NCBI RefSeq assembly: GCF_001513745.1
Contig: NZ_CP013380.1
Location: 3,286,001 to 3,350,000, forward strand
Direction of reading: 5' to 3'
DNA from: Burkholderia humptydooensis
Lineage (GTDB): Bacteria; Pseudomonadota; Gammaproteobacteria; Burkholderiales; Burkholderiaceae
Length of the DNA stretch: 64,000 bases
Positions within the stretch are counted from its first letter, which is position 1. Each line of letters opens with the position of its first letter. The position numbers were made by a program, and so were the translations under genes. Below the pieces are notes generated by a model. That model had not been told where the DNA came from and did no database searches. It worked only from the letters and a program-made list of their open reading frames with translations. Positions 48,012 through 56,740 of the stretch are shown here, one piece after another.

Positions 48012-48275
48012 TCACCCGCCCGGCGCGTCGATCAGCCTGACGAGCTGCAACAGCGTCCGCACATGCGGCACCGCCACGCCAAGCTCGCGCGCGGCCGCGA
48101 GCGCCGCGCGCGTGCGCAGCGTCTTCGTGAACACGATCACCAGTTCGGGCGGCGCGTCGACGTGCGCGGCGTTCGCATCGACGAGCGTCACGTCGTGCCC
48201 GCCCTCGGCGAGCAATCCGCCGAACAGCGAACCCATCGCGCCCGCGCCGAGCATGGCGATCTTCATCGTCGTCAT
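48012..48275 (-). pseudogene. Internally deleted ketopantoate reductase-like gene
   Basis: 87 residues. It begins as a good PanE-type Rossmann fold (MKIAMLGAGAMGSLFGGLL, DANAAHVDA). It then jumps to a PPELVIVFTKTLRTRAALAAA segment that in the family lies some 40 residues later, and then to GVAVPHVRTLLQLVRLID, which resembles the extreme C-terminus. At least two in-frame deletions, including the whole catalytic domain, are implied. It starts 3 bp after the aldehyde dehydrogenase stop, so it was the next gene of that operon. Probably nonfunctional. Confidence 0.75.
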
Positions 48276-48278
48276 TGC

Positions 48279-49730
48279 TCAGAACGGATAGTGGCGCGGG
48301 GCCGTCTGCACGGTGATCCAGCGCAGATCGGTGAATTCGGCGATGCCCGCCTTGCCGCCGAAGTGGCCGAAGCCGCTGTCCTTCACGCCGCCGAACGGCA
48401 TCTGCGCCTCGTCGTGAACGGTCGGCCCGTTCACGTGGCAGATCCCCGATTCGATCCGCGCGGCAACGCGCATCGCGCGCGCGACGTCGCGGCTGAACAC
48501 GGCCGACGACAGGCCGAACGCGTTGTCGTTCGCACACGCGATCGCCGCCTCCTCGCCCGCGACGCGCACGATGCCCTTCACCGGCCCGAACGATTCCTCG
48601 GCGTAGATGCGCATCGCGGGCGTCACGCGGTCGACGAGCGTCGCGGGCATCAGCGTGCTGTCGGCCTTGCCGCCGCAGAGCAGCACCGCGCCTTTCGCGA
48701 GCGCGTCGTCGATGAGCGCGTTGCAGCGCTCGACCGTCTGCGCGTCGATCACCGAGCCGAGCACGACGGGCCCGTTGCGCGGGTCGCCCAACGGCAGCGA
48801 CGCGGCCTTGTCGGCGAGCTTCGCGACGAACGCGTCGGCGATCCGCTCATCGACGACGATCCGCTCGGTCGACATGCAGATCTGCCCGGAATTCGCGAAC
48901 GCGCCGAACGCGGCCGCCGCGACGGCCGCGTCGAGATCGGCATCGTCGAGCACGACGAACGGCGCCTTGCCGCCGAGCTCGAGCACGGCGGGCTTCAGAT
49001 GCCGCGCGCAGCGTTCGGCGATGATCCGGCCGACCCGCGTCGAGCCCGTGAAGTTCACGCGGCGCACGGCCGGGTGCGCGATCATCGCGTCGACGACAGC
49101 GCCGGCGTCGGCGGGCGCGTTCGTCACGAAGTTCACGACGCCGCGCGGCAGCCCCGCTTCGTGCAGCGCGTCGGCGATGAGGCCGTGCGTGGCCGGGCAC
49201 AGCTCCGAGCCCTTGAACACCACCGTGTTGCCGCATGCGAGCGGCAGCGCGAGCGCGCGCACGCCGAGGATCACGGGCGCGTTCCACGGCGCGATGCCGA
49301 GCACGACGCCCGCCGGCTGCCGCACGCCCATCGCGAGCGAGCCCGGCACGTCCGACGGAATCAGCTCGCCGCCGATCTGCGTCGTCAGCGCGGCCGCCTC
49401 GACGAGGCCGTTCGCGGCGAGCTCGACGTTGAACCGCGCCCAGATCGCCGATGCGCCCGTCTCGGCCGCCATCGCGGCGACGAACGCGTCGCGCTTCGCC
49501 TCGAGCGCGGCGGCCGCCTTCAGCAGCAGCGCGCGGCGCGCGCTCGGGCCGAGCGCGGCCCACGGCGCAAACGCGGCGGACGCGGCGTCCACGGCCGCGC
49601 GCGCGTCGCCGGCGGTCGCGGCGGCCGCGCGCGTCGCGAGCTCGCCGTCGAGCGGATTGCGGCGCTCGAACGTCGCGCCGCCCGTGGCCGGGCGGCGCTC
49701 GCCGCCGATCAGCATCGAGATGTCCTGCAT
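48279..49730 (-). CDS. NAD(P)-dependent aromatic aldehyde dehydrogenase (benzaldehyde/vanillin type)
   Basis: 483 residues of the ALDH superfamily. The catalytic Glu is in LELGGKAPF and the catalytic Cys in NSGQICMSTER. GIAPWNAPVILG and FTGSTRVGR are coenzyme segments. The overall pattern is that of salicylaldehyde, vanillin and benzaldehyde dehydrogenases. Downstream of benzoylformate decarboxylase it would oxidise the benzaldehyde formed (an MdlD role, inferred). AAGGAG lies 9 bases before the chosen ATG; an ATG ten codons upstream is less likely. Confidence 0.87.
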   Translation of the reverse strand: MQDISMLIGGERRPATGGATFERRNPLDGELATRAAAATAGDARAAVDAASAAFAPWAALGPSARRALLLKAAAALEAKRDAFVAAMAAETGASAIWARFNVELAANGLVEAAALTTQIGGELIPSDVPGSLAMGVRQPAGVVLGIAPWNAPVILGVRALALPLACGNTVVFKGSELCPATHGLIADALHEAGLPRGVVNFVTNAPADAGAVVDAMIAHPAVRRVNFTGSTRVGRIIAERCARHLKPAVLELGGKAPFVVLDDADLDAAVAAAAFGAFANSGQICMSTERIVVDERIADAFVAKLADKAASLPLGDPRNGPVVLGSVIDAQTVERCNALIDDALAKGAVLLCGGKADSTLMPATLVDRVTPAMRIYAEESFGPVKGIVRVAGEEAAIACANDNAFGLSSAVFSRDVARAMRVAARIESGICHVNGPTVHDEAQMPFGGVKDSGFGHFGGKAGIAEFTDLRWITVQTAPRHYPF

Positions 49731-49848
49731 GCGTGTGTTCTCCTTCTGAATGCCTTCCAATGCTTCGTGATGCTCATGATCGCCGTTGCGCGGGCTTTTC
49801 GGGCTTATCGGTCCTCCGGGCCCTCGCGCGCATCACGCGATCCGCGCA

Positions 49849-51468
49849 TCACGCGATCTCGACGTCGACGACGACGGGCACGGGCGACGCAAGCGCCCGT
49901 TCGAGCGCGTCGCGCAGGCGCGCCGCATCGCTCACGCGCACGCCGTCGCAACCGAACCCACGCGCGAGCGACACGAAATCGAGATCGGGCAGCGCGGTGC
50001 CCTGCACCGGCTCGTCGTCGCGAAAGCCGAACACGGGCGCGAAATCCTGCAGCGCCGCGTAGCGCGCGTTGTTCAGGATCACGAACGTGACCGGCAGCTT
50101 CAGATGCGCGGCGCTCCAGAGCGCCTGAATCGAATAGAGGCTCGAGCCGTCGCCGATCAGCGCGATCACGCGCCGCCCCGGCGAGCCGAGCGCGATGCCG
50201 ACCGCGGCCGGCATCCCGTAGCCGAGGCCGCCGCTGTCCATCGTGTAGAACGTGTCGGCGCGCGAGAACGGCAGGTGCTCGTGCATCGCCGGCCGCGCGC
50301 TCGGCGCTTCCTCGACGACAACGTCGTGCGAGCCGCGCACGTCGGCGAGCGTCTGCAACGCGAACGCAACCGGCATCCGCTCGCCGGGCGCGCCCGGGCC
50401 GACGCGCTCGCGCGGCGCGCGCGGCGCGGGCATCGGCCGCTCGCGCGGCGCGGCGCGCGCGAGCAGGTCGCGCGCGGCAAGCCGCAGATTGCCGACGACC
50501 GCGTCGCCGACGGGCGTCCATGCGGCCACCGACGGATCGTCGACGAGCTGATGGAGCGTCGCGCCCGCGGGCACGTGCGGGCCGAAGCCTTCGATGTGAT
50601 ACGTGAAGACGGGCGCGCCGAACGCGAGGATGAAATCGTGGCCGGCGAGCTGTTCGACGATCCGCTCGCGAATCGGCGGCAGAAAGCCCGCGAAGAGCGG
50701 ATGTTCCTCGGGAAAGCTGCAGCGGCCCGACATCGGCGCGGCATACACGCGCGCGCGGTGCCGCTCGGCGAGCCGCACCGCATCGTCCCACGCGCCCGCG
50801 CGCGCCACCGCCGCGCCGACCACGACCGCCGGGCGCTCGCTCGCGTCGAGCGCGTCGCCGAGCCGCGCGAGCGCCTCGGGCGCGGGCCGCACTTCGCCGC
50901 TCACCGTGCGCGCGGGCATCGGCTCGGCGGGGCGATCCCAGTCGTCGGCCGGGATCGACACGAACACGGGCCCGCGCGGCTCCTGCATCGCGACGTGATA
51001 CGCGCGCGCGATCGCGGCGGGCACGTCCTCGGCGCGCGCGGGCTCGATGCTCCATTTCACGTAAGGCTTCGGCAATTCGGCCGCCTGCACCGACGCGAGA
51101 AACGGCTCGAACGGCAGGATCGAGCGCGCCTGCTGGCCGGCCGTGACGACGAGCGGCGTCTTGTTCCGATAGGCGGTGAACAGCACGCCCATCGCGTTAC
51201 CGACGCCCGCCGCCGAATGCAGATTCACGACGGCCGCGTTGCCGCTCGCCTGCGCGTAGCCGTCCGCCATCCCGACCGCCACCGCCTCGTGCAGGCCGAG
51301 CACATATTCGAAATCGTCGGGGAAATTGCGGAACATCGGCAGCTCGGTCGAGCCCGGATTGCCGAACACCTTGCGGATGCCGAACCGGCGCAGCAGATCG
51401 ATTACGGCGTCGCGCACCGTGTACGGTGCTCGGGCAGGCGCGTCGGCGCGAGGATCGGGGGGCGTCAT
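49849..51468 (-). CDS. mdlC: Benzoylformate decarboxylase (ThDP-dependent)
   Basis: 539 residues. It converts phenylglyoxylate to benzaldehyde and CO2. It keeps the residues known to matter in the Pseudomonas putida enzyme: Ser40 (GNPGS), Glu61 (GLHEAV), His84 (NLHSAAG) and His291 (FTYHIEG), equivalent to S26, E47, H70 and H281. The ThDP motif starts GDGSSLYSIQAL and ends in NN. GAGGAG precedes the ATG at 51468; an ATG six codons upstream is possible. It heads the minus-strand mdl-like operon. A close 2-keto acid substrate other than benzoylformate cannot be excluded. Confidence 0.87.
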   Translation of the reverse strand: MTPPDPRADAPARAPYTVRDAVIDLLRRFGIRKVFGNPGSTELPMFRNFPDDFEYVLGLHEAVAVGMADGYAQASGNAAVVNLHSAAGVGNAMGVLFTAYRNKTPLVVTAGQQARSILPFEPFLASVQAAELPKPYVKWSIEPARAEDVPAAIARAYHVAMQEPRGPVFVSIPADDWDRPAEPMPARTVSGEVRPAPEALARLGDALDASERPAVVVGAAVARAGAWDDAVRLAERHRARVYAAPMSGRCSFPEEHPLFAGFLPPIRERIVEQLAGHDFILAFGAPVFTYHIEGFGPHVPAGATLHQLVDDPSVAAWTPVGDAVVGNLRLAARDLLARAAPRERPMPAPRAPRERVGPGAPGERMPVAFALQTLADVRGSHDVVVEEAPSARPAMHEHLPFSRADTFYTMDSGGLGYGMPAAVGIALGSPGRRVIALIGDGSSLYSIQALWSAAHLKLPVTFVILNNARYAALQDFAPVFGFRDDEPVQGTALPDLDFVSLARGFGCDGVRVSDAARLRDALERALASPVPVVVDVEIA

Positions 51469-51503
51469 GCGGGCGTGTCTCCTCATCGTCATCATCGGTT
51501 TCC

Positions 51504-51538
51504 ACAGTATCGGCGGCGCACATATTCCTCGATACTGT
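51504..51538. promoter_or_regulatory. Inverted repeat between mdlC and its LysR regulator (probable operator)
   Basis: Perfect 9-bp arms ACAGTATCG (51504-51512) and CGATACTGT (51530-51538), 17 bp apart, in the middle of the 100-bp divergent region. Position and symmetry fit the binding site of the adjacent LysR-type regulator. Confidence 0.6.
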
Positions 51539-51568
51539 ATTTTCTGAAATAAGTCATTACACAACGGC

Positions 51569-52483
51569 ATGACTTTCGACCTGCGCCAGTTGCGCGCCTT
51601 CACGACGATCGCCGCGAGCGGCAGCCTCGGGCGCGCGGCCGACGCGCTGCACGTCACGCAGCCGGCGTTGAGCCGCATCCTGAAACGGCTCGAGGACCAG
51701 GTCGGCGCGCCGCTCTTCGAGCGCCATTCGAAGGGCGTGCAACTGACCGCGATCGGCGAGGCGCTGCTGCCGCACGCAGCGCTGCTGCAGCACGAGGCCG
51801 AGCATGCGCGCGAGGAAATCGATGCGCTGCGCGGGCTCGCGAAAGGCACGATCAAGGTGGGCGCGGTCGGCAGCATCGCGAGCCTCGTGCTGCCGGTGGC
51901 GATCGGGCGCGTGCTCGACCGCTGGCCGAACCTGCGCGTCGTGATCGTCGAAGGCGTGTGGGACCGGCTCGTCGACGCGCTCCTCACGCACGAGATCGAC
52001 GTCGCGTTGAGCACGCGCGTGCCGGACACCGACGATGTCGTCGCGATCGCCGAGTGCCGGTGGGACGACGTGAGCCATGTCGTCGCCGCGCCCGATCATC
52101 CGCTGCGCGCCGCCGCGCGCGCGCCGCTCACGCTCGCCGACACGCGCGCCGCGCGGTGGGCGATCCCGCCGCGCGGCACCGCGCCGTTCGAGCAGATGCG
52201 CGCGGCGTTCGACGCGCACGGGCTCGCGCCGCCCGACATCGCGGTCGAGACCCGCTCGGTGACGGCGCTCAAGAGCCTCGTCGCGCACGCGGGCTTCCTG
52301 AGCTGGATGGCCGAGCCGATGTACCGCGCGGAACGCCGCGCGCGCACAATCGACACGCTCGCCGTCGAAGGCGTGGCCGCCACCCGCACGCTGACCGCGT
52401 TCCGCCGCCGCCACGGCATCCTGCCCGGGCCGGCCGCGCGGCTGCTCGAACAGCTCGCGCTGCTGACCCGCGAGCCGTTCTGA
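51569..52483 (+). CDS. LysR-family regulator of the mdl-like operon
   Basis: 304 residues. The N-terminal winged helix is LRQLRAFTTIAASGSLGRAAD followed by LHVTQPALSRILKRLE. A long linker helix and a periplasmic-binding-like effector domain follow (IKVGAVGSIASLVLPVAI onward). Diverging from mdlC, it probably controls that operon with an aromatic keto acid or benzoate-like effector; this is inferred from position. No clear ribosome site. Confidence 0.88.
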   Translation: MTFDLRQLRAFTTIAASGSLGRAADALHVTQPALSRILKRLEDQVGAPLFERHSKGVQLTAIGEALLPHAALLQHEAEHAREEIDALRGLAKGTIKVGAVGSIASLVLPVAIGRVLDRWPNLRVVIVEGVWDRLVDALLTHEIDVALSTRVPDTDDVVAIAECRWDDVSHVVAAPDHPLRAAARAPLTLADTRAARWAIPPRGTAPFEQMRAAFDAHGLAPPDIAVETRSVTALKSLVAHAGFLSWMAEPMYRAERRARTIDTLAVEGVAATRTLTAFRRRHGILPGPAARLLEQLALLTREPF

Positions 52484-52587
52484 CGCTCACCGGCGACGCG
52501 TCCCGACACCCCGCGCCCATGCGGCGATTGGCGCGCCGCAGCATCGAAAGCCCGCTCGATCGCCTTGACTTTCGCGCCCCCGAATAC

Positions 52588-52618
52588 GATCATTCGCTCA
52601 CACAAAGAGCAAATGATC
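52588..52618. promoter_or_regulatory. 31-bp palindrome upstream of the arabinitol dehydrogenase gene (probable operator)
   Basis: GATCATTCGCTC (52588-52599), 7-base spacer, GAGCAAATGATC (52607-52618). The arms match at 11 of 12 positions. It ends 45 bp before the dehydrogenase ATG. The likely binder is the SorC-family regulator encoded at 55730. Confidence 0.65.
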
Positions 52619-52663
52619 TATGAAAAATTCGGCGGGCGCGAGCCGGCCGTCAGGAGACACGGG

Positions 52664-54055
52664 ATGAGCAGCCCATCCACCGCCGCGCCGGCGATCTTGC
52701 ACATCGGCGTCGGCTCGTTCCATCGCGCGCATCAGGCGTGGTATCTGCATCGCGTCAACGAAGCGTCGCCCGCCGGCGCACGGTGGTCGCTCGTCGTCGG
52801 CGACATTCGCGACGACATGCGCGCGACCCGCGACGCGCTCGCCGCGCAGCACGGCGTCTACACGCTCGAAACGGTCACGCCGCAGGGCGAGCGCGCGTAC
52901 GAGACGATCCGCTCGATCACGCGCGTGCTGCCGTGGTCGATCGATCTGGCGGCGCTGATCGACGCGGGCGCCGATCCGGTGTGCCGGATCGTATCGTTCA
53001 CGGTGACGGAAGGCGGCTACTACCTCGACGAGCACGACCGGCTCGACGCGGCGAATCCCGATCTCGCGGCCGATCTGCAAGGCGCGCGGCTCACGATCTA
53101 CGGCGCGCTCGCGGCGCTCCTCGCCGAGCGCGTCGCGCGCGGCGCGGGCCCGGTCACGCTGCAGAGCTGCGACAACCTGCGCAGCAACGGCGCGCGCTTT
53201 CGGGCAGGCATGCGCGAGTTCCTGTCGCGGCGCGGCCTCGTCGAGCTGCTCGCATGGTTCGATGCGAACGTCGCGTGCCCGAGCTCGATGGTCGACCGCA
53301 TCACGCCGCGCCCGACGCCCGACGTGCGCGAGCGCGTGCGCGCGGCCACGGGCTTCGACGACGCGTGCCCGGTGATGGGCGAGTCGTTCATCCAGTGGGT
53401 GATCGAGGATCGCTTCGCGGCCGGCCGCCCCGCGTGGGAGAAGGCGGGCGCGGAGCTCGTCGGCGACGTCCATCCGTACGAGGAAGCGAAGATCCGGGTT
53501 CTGAACGCGACGCATAGCTGCATCGCGTGGGCGGGCACGCTCGCGGGCCATTCGTACATCCACGAAGGCACGCACGACGCGGAAATTCGCCGCTTCGCGC
53601 ACGCTTACGTGACGGACGACGTGATTCCGTGCCTCATGCCGAGCCCGCTCGATCTCGCGCGCTACCGCGATGTCGTGCTCGACCGCTTCGGCAATCCGCA
53701 CATCCGCGACACGAACCAGCGCGTCGCGGCAGACGGCTTCTCGAAAATCCCCGGCTTCATCGCGCCGACGCTCGCCGAATCGATCGCGCGCGGCGCCGAG
53801 CCGGTGTCGACCGCGGTGCTGCCCGCGCTCTTCCTGCGCTTCCTGCAGCGCTGGGCGCAGGGCGCGCTGCCCTACGCGTATCAGGACGGCGTGATGGACG
53901 CGGACGTCGCTCGCGCGATCGCGCGCGCGGACGACCCCGTCGCCGCGCTCGCCGGGCAGCGCCCGCTCTGGGGGACGCTCGCCGGCGCGCCCGCGCTCGA
54001 GCGCGCGCTGCGCGCGGGCGCCGCGCGCGTCGACGCATGGCTCGCCCGCCGCTGA
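52664..54055 (+). CDS. dalD: D-arabinitol 4-dehydrogenase (mannitol dehydrogenase family)
   Basis: 463 residues of the long-chain polyol dehydrogenase family. The N-terminal NAD site is ILHIGVGSFHRAHQAWYL, and the catalytic signature is KIRVLNATHSCIAW with its Lys, Asn and His. The next gene is a xylulokinase, so oxidation of a pentitol to D-xylulose, as by DalD, is more likely than mannitol to fructose; this is inference from context. CAGGAG precedes the ATG. First gene of dalD-xylB-regulator. Confidence 0.83.
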   Translation: MSSPSTAAPAILHIGVGSFHRAHQAWYLHRVNEASPAGARWSLVVGDIRDDMRATRDALAAQHGVYTLETVTPQGERAYETIRSITRVLPWSIDLAALIDAGADPVCRIVSFTVTEGGYYLDEHDRLDAANPDLAADLQGARLTIYGALAALLAERVARGAGPVTLQSCDNLRSNGARFRAGMREFLSRRGLVELLAWFDANVACPSSMVDRITPRPTPDVRERVRAATGFDDACPVMGESFIQWVIEDRFAAGRPAWEKAGAELVGDVHPYEEAKIRVLNATHSCIAWAGTLAGHSYIHEGTHDAEIRRFAHAYVTDDVIPCLMPSPLDLARYRDVVLDRFGNPHIRDTNQRVAADGFSKIPGFIAPTLAESIARGAEPVSTAVLPALFLRFLQRWAQGALPYAYQDGVMDADVARAIARADDPVAALAGQRPLWGTLAGAPALERALRAGAARVDAWLARR

Positions 54056-54152
54056 ACGGCCGCGCGCGTCACTCGGGTCAAATCGCCATTGGCACGGCGG
54101 CGGGCGCGCGGCTAAAGTAGCGGCTTCCCGTCGACGCATCGTTTTTCGCCCC

Positions 54153-55634
54153 ATGTATCTCGGCATCGATCTCGGCACCTCTGAAGTGAAGGTGCTGCTG
54201 CTTTCGCCCGACGGCGGCGTCGTCGGCACGGCGGGCACGCCGTTTACCGTCGAGCGCGCGCATCCGCGCTGGGCCGAGCAGCATCCGGACGACTGGTGGA
54301 CGGGCACGCTCGCCGCGCTCGCCGCGTTGCGCGCGCAACATCCGCGGGCGTTCGCCGCGGTGCGGAGCATCGGACTGTCCGGCCAGATGCACGGCGCGGT
54401 GCTGCTCGATCGCGACGATCGCGTGCTGCGCCCCGCGATCCTCTGGAACGACATGCGCTGCGCCGACGAATGCGCGGAATTCGAGGCGCGCGCGCCCGGC
54501 CTGCACGCGATCGCCGGCAATCTCGCGATGCCGGGCTTCACCGCGCCGAAGCTGCTGTGGGTCGCGCGGCACGAGCCCGACGTGTTCCGCGCGATCGCCT
54601 GCGTGCTGATGCCGAAGGATTATCTGCGCCTGAAGCTCACGGGCGCGAAGGTGTCCGATCCGTCCGACGCGGCGGGCACGCTGTGGCTCGACGCCGCGCG
54701 GCGCGACTGGTCCGACGCGCTCCTCGCCGCGGGCGGCATGACGCGCGCGCAGATGCCGAGGATCGTCGAAGGCAACGCGCCGTCCGGCACGCTGCGCGCG
54801 GACGTCGCGCGCGCGCTCGGGCTCGCCGAAGCGGTCGTCGTCGCGGGCGGCGGCGGCGACAACGCGACGAGCGCGCTCGGCATCGGCGCGACGCAGCCGG
54901 GCGACGGCTTCGTGTCGCTCGGCACGTCGGGCGTGCTGAGCGTCGTCGGCGACCGCTTCCGGCCGAACCCCGCGTCGGCCGTCCACGCGTTCTGCCATGC
55001 GATTCCCGACCGCTGGCAGCAGATGAGCGTCGTGCTGTCGGCGGCGAGCTGCCTGCGCTGGGTCTGCAAGCTCACGTCGACCGACGAGCCGGCGCTCCTC
55101 GCCGAAATCGCCGCGCTCGATCCCGCCGCGTGCGAGAACGCGCCGATCTTCCTGCCCTATCTGTCCGGCGAGCGCACGCCGCACAACGATCCGTACGCGC
55201 AAGGCGTGTTCTTCGGGATGACGCACGGCACCGATCGCGCGCTCCTCGGCTACGCGGTGCTCGAAGGCGTGACGCTCGCGCTCGCCGACGGCTTCGACGC
55301 GCTGATCGCGGGCGGCACGCAGACCGACGCGCTGTCGCTGATCGGCGGCGGCGCGCGAAGCGCGTACTGGGCGCAACTGATCGCCGACGCGCTCGGCGTG
55401 CGCACGCGCCGCCACGGCGGCGGCGAGACGGGCGCGGCGCTCGGCGCGGCGCGGCTCGGCTGGCTCGCGGTTGGCGGCGACGCGCACGACGTGCTGGCGA
55501 AGCCGCCGCTGCGCGACGAATTCGCGCCGAACGCGGGCCGTCACGCGGCGCTGCGCGCGCGGCTCGACACGTTGCGCGCGCTGTACCGGCACGTGCGGCC
55601 GCTCTTCGAGCCGTCGCGCGCGCGGCTCGCGTGA
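54153..55634 (+). CDS. xylB: Xylulokinase
   Basis: 493 residues of the FGGY kinase family. It phosphorylates D-xylulose to xylulose 5-phosphate for the pentose phosphate pathway. YLGIDLGTSEVKVLL is the N-terminal phosphate motif. GLSGQMHGAVLLD has the xylulokinase-type QMHG. LWNDMRC and the C-terminal IGGGARSAYWAQLIADAL FGGY signature are present. 97 bp after the dehydrogenase gene, same strand. Confidence 0.93.
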   Translation: MYLGIDLGTSEVKVLLLSPDGGVVGTAGTPFTVERAHPRWAEQHPDDWWTGTLAALAALRAQHPRAFAAVRSIGLSGQMHGAVLLDRDDRVLRPAILWNDMRCADECAEFEARAPGLHAIAGNLAMPGFTAPKLLWVARHEPDVFRAIACVLMPKDYLRLKLTGAKVSDPSDAAGTLWLDAARRDWSDALLAAGGMTRAQMPRIVEGNAPSGTLRADVARALGLAEAVVVAGGGGDNATSALGIGATQPGDGFVSLGTSGVLSVVGDRFRPNPASAVHAFCHAIPDRWQQMSVVLSAASCLRWVCKLTSTDEPALLAEIAALDPAACENAPIFLPYLSGERTPHNDPYAQGVFFGMTHGTDRALLGYAVLEGVTLALADGFDALIAGGTQTDALSLIGGGARSAYWAQLIADALGVRTRRHGGGETGAALGAARLGWLAVGGDAHDVLAKPPLRDEFAPNAGRHAALRARLDTLRALYRHVRPLFEPSRARLA

Positions 55635-55729
55635 GCGCGGTGCGCTACAGTGCGAGTTTTCCCCGCGCGTGGCGGGCATCGGGCCGGCCTGATGCCCGTC
55701 GCGCGCGCCCGACCTGAGATTCCGCCATC

Positions 55730-56677
55730 GTGTCCAAGTCCTCCGAAAAACTCGATCTCGCGACGCGCGCCGCCTGGCTCTACTACGTCGCGGGCGACAC
55801 GCAGAACGAAATCGCCGAGAAGCTGCAGGTGTCGCGCCCCGTCGCGCAGCGCCTCGTCGCGTTCGCGGTCGAGAAGAACCTGATTCGCGTGCGCGTCGAC
55901 CATCGCGTCGCCGATTGCCTCGATCTCGCCGCGCAGCTATCGAAGCGCTACGGCCTCGCGATGTGCGAAGTCGTGCCGATCGACGGCGACGCGCCCGACG
56001 CGATCGACCGCAAGCTCGCGGTCGCGGGCGCGCAGGTGATGGAGCGCTATCTGAACGAAGAGAAGCCGATGGTGGTCGCGGTCAGCAGCGGCCGCACGCT
56101 GAAGGCCGCCGTCGCGCAGATCGCGCAGCTCGAGCGGCCGCAGCACCGGCTCGTGTCGATGGTGGGCGCGATCGCGCAGGACGGCTCGTCGAACCCATAC
56201 GACGTCGCGCAGCACATCTCCGAGAAGACGGGCGGCAAGCACTTCCTGCTGCCCGCGCCGCTCTTCGCGGACAGCGAGGCCGAGCGCGCGCAGTGGTGCA
56301 ATCACCGGCTGTACCGGATCGTCGAGAAGCTGTCGGCGCAGGCCGACGTCGCGTTCGTCGGCGTCGGCAACATCGGCGCGCACTGCCCGCTGTTCGAGGA
56401 CGGCTTCATCACCGAGGGCGAGCTCAACGAGATGGTCGAACTCGGCGCGGTGGCCGAGATGCTCGGCCTGCCGATCGACGCGCAGGGGCGGCCGATCGTC
56501 GCGTCGACGAGCACGCGCGTGACGAGCGTCGCGCTCGACGCGCCGCCGTTGCGCCCCACGATCGGCTTCGCGGGCGGGCCGCGCAAGCGCGCCGCGGTGC
56601 TCGCCGCGCTGCGCGGCCGGTGGCTGTCGGGGCTCGTGACCGACGAGACCTGCGCGCGCGCCGCGCTCGCCGAGTAA
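55730..56677 (+). CDS. SorC-family sugar-binding transcriptional regulator
   Basis: 315 residues from a GTG. The N-terminal helix-turn-helix has AAWLYYVAGDTQNEIAEKLQVSRPVAQRLV. The C-terminal sugar-phosphate-binding domain resembles the SorC/DeoR effector fold (VAVSSGRTLKAAVAQI, FVGVGNIGAHCPLFEDGFI). Third gene after dalD and xylB. I expect it to bind the palindrome at 52588 and respond to a pentitol or sugar phosphate. Confidence 0.88.
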   Translation: MSKSSEKLDLATRAAWLYYVAGDTQNEIAEKLQVSRPVAQRLVAFAVEKNLIRVRVDHRVADCLDLAAQLSKRYGLAMCEVVPIDGDAPDAIDRKLAVAGAQVMERYLNEEKPMVVAVSSGRTLKAAVAQIAQLERPQHRLVSMVGAIAQDGSSNPYDVAQHISEKTGGKHFLLPAPLFADSEAERAQWCNHRLYRIVEKLSAQADVAFVGVGNIGAHCPLFEDGFITEGELNEMVELGAVAEMLGLPIDAQGRPIVASTSTRVTSVALDAPPLRPTIGFAGGPRKRAAVLAALRGRWLSGLVTDETCARAALAE

Positions 56678-56740
56678 TCGCGCCGGGCGCGTCAACCGAT
56701 TCAACCGATTCCGCCGGGCCAACCGCGCGCATCGCGCCCG

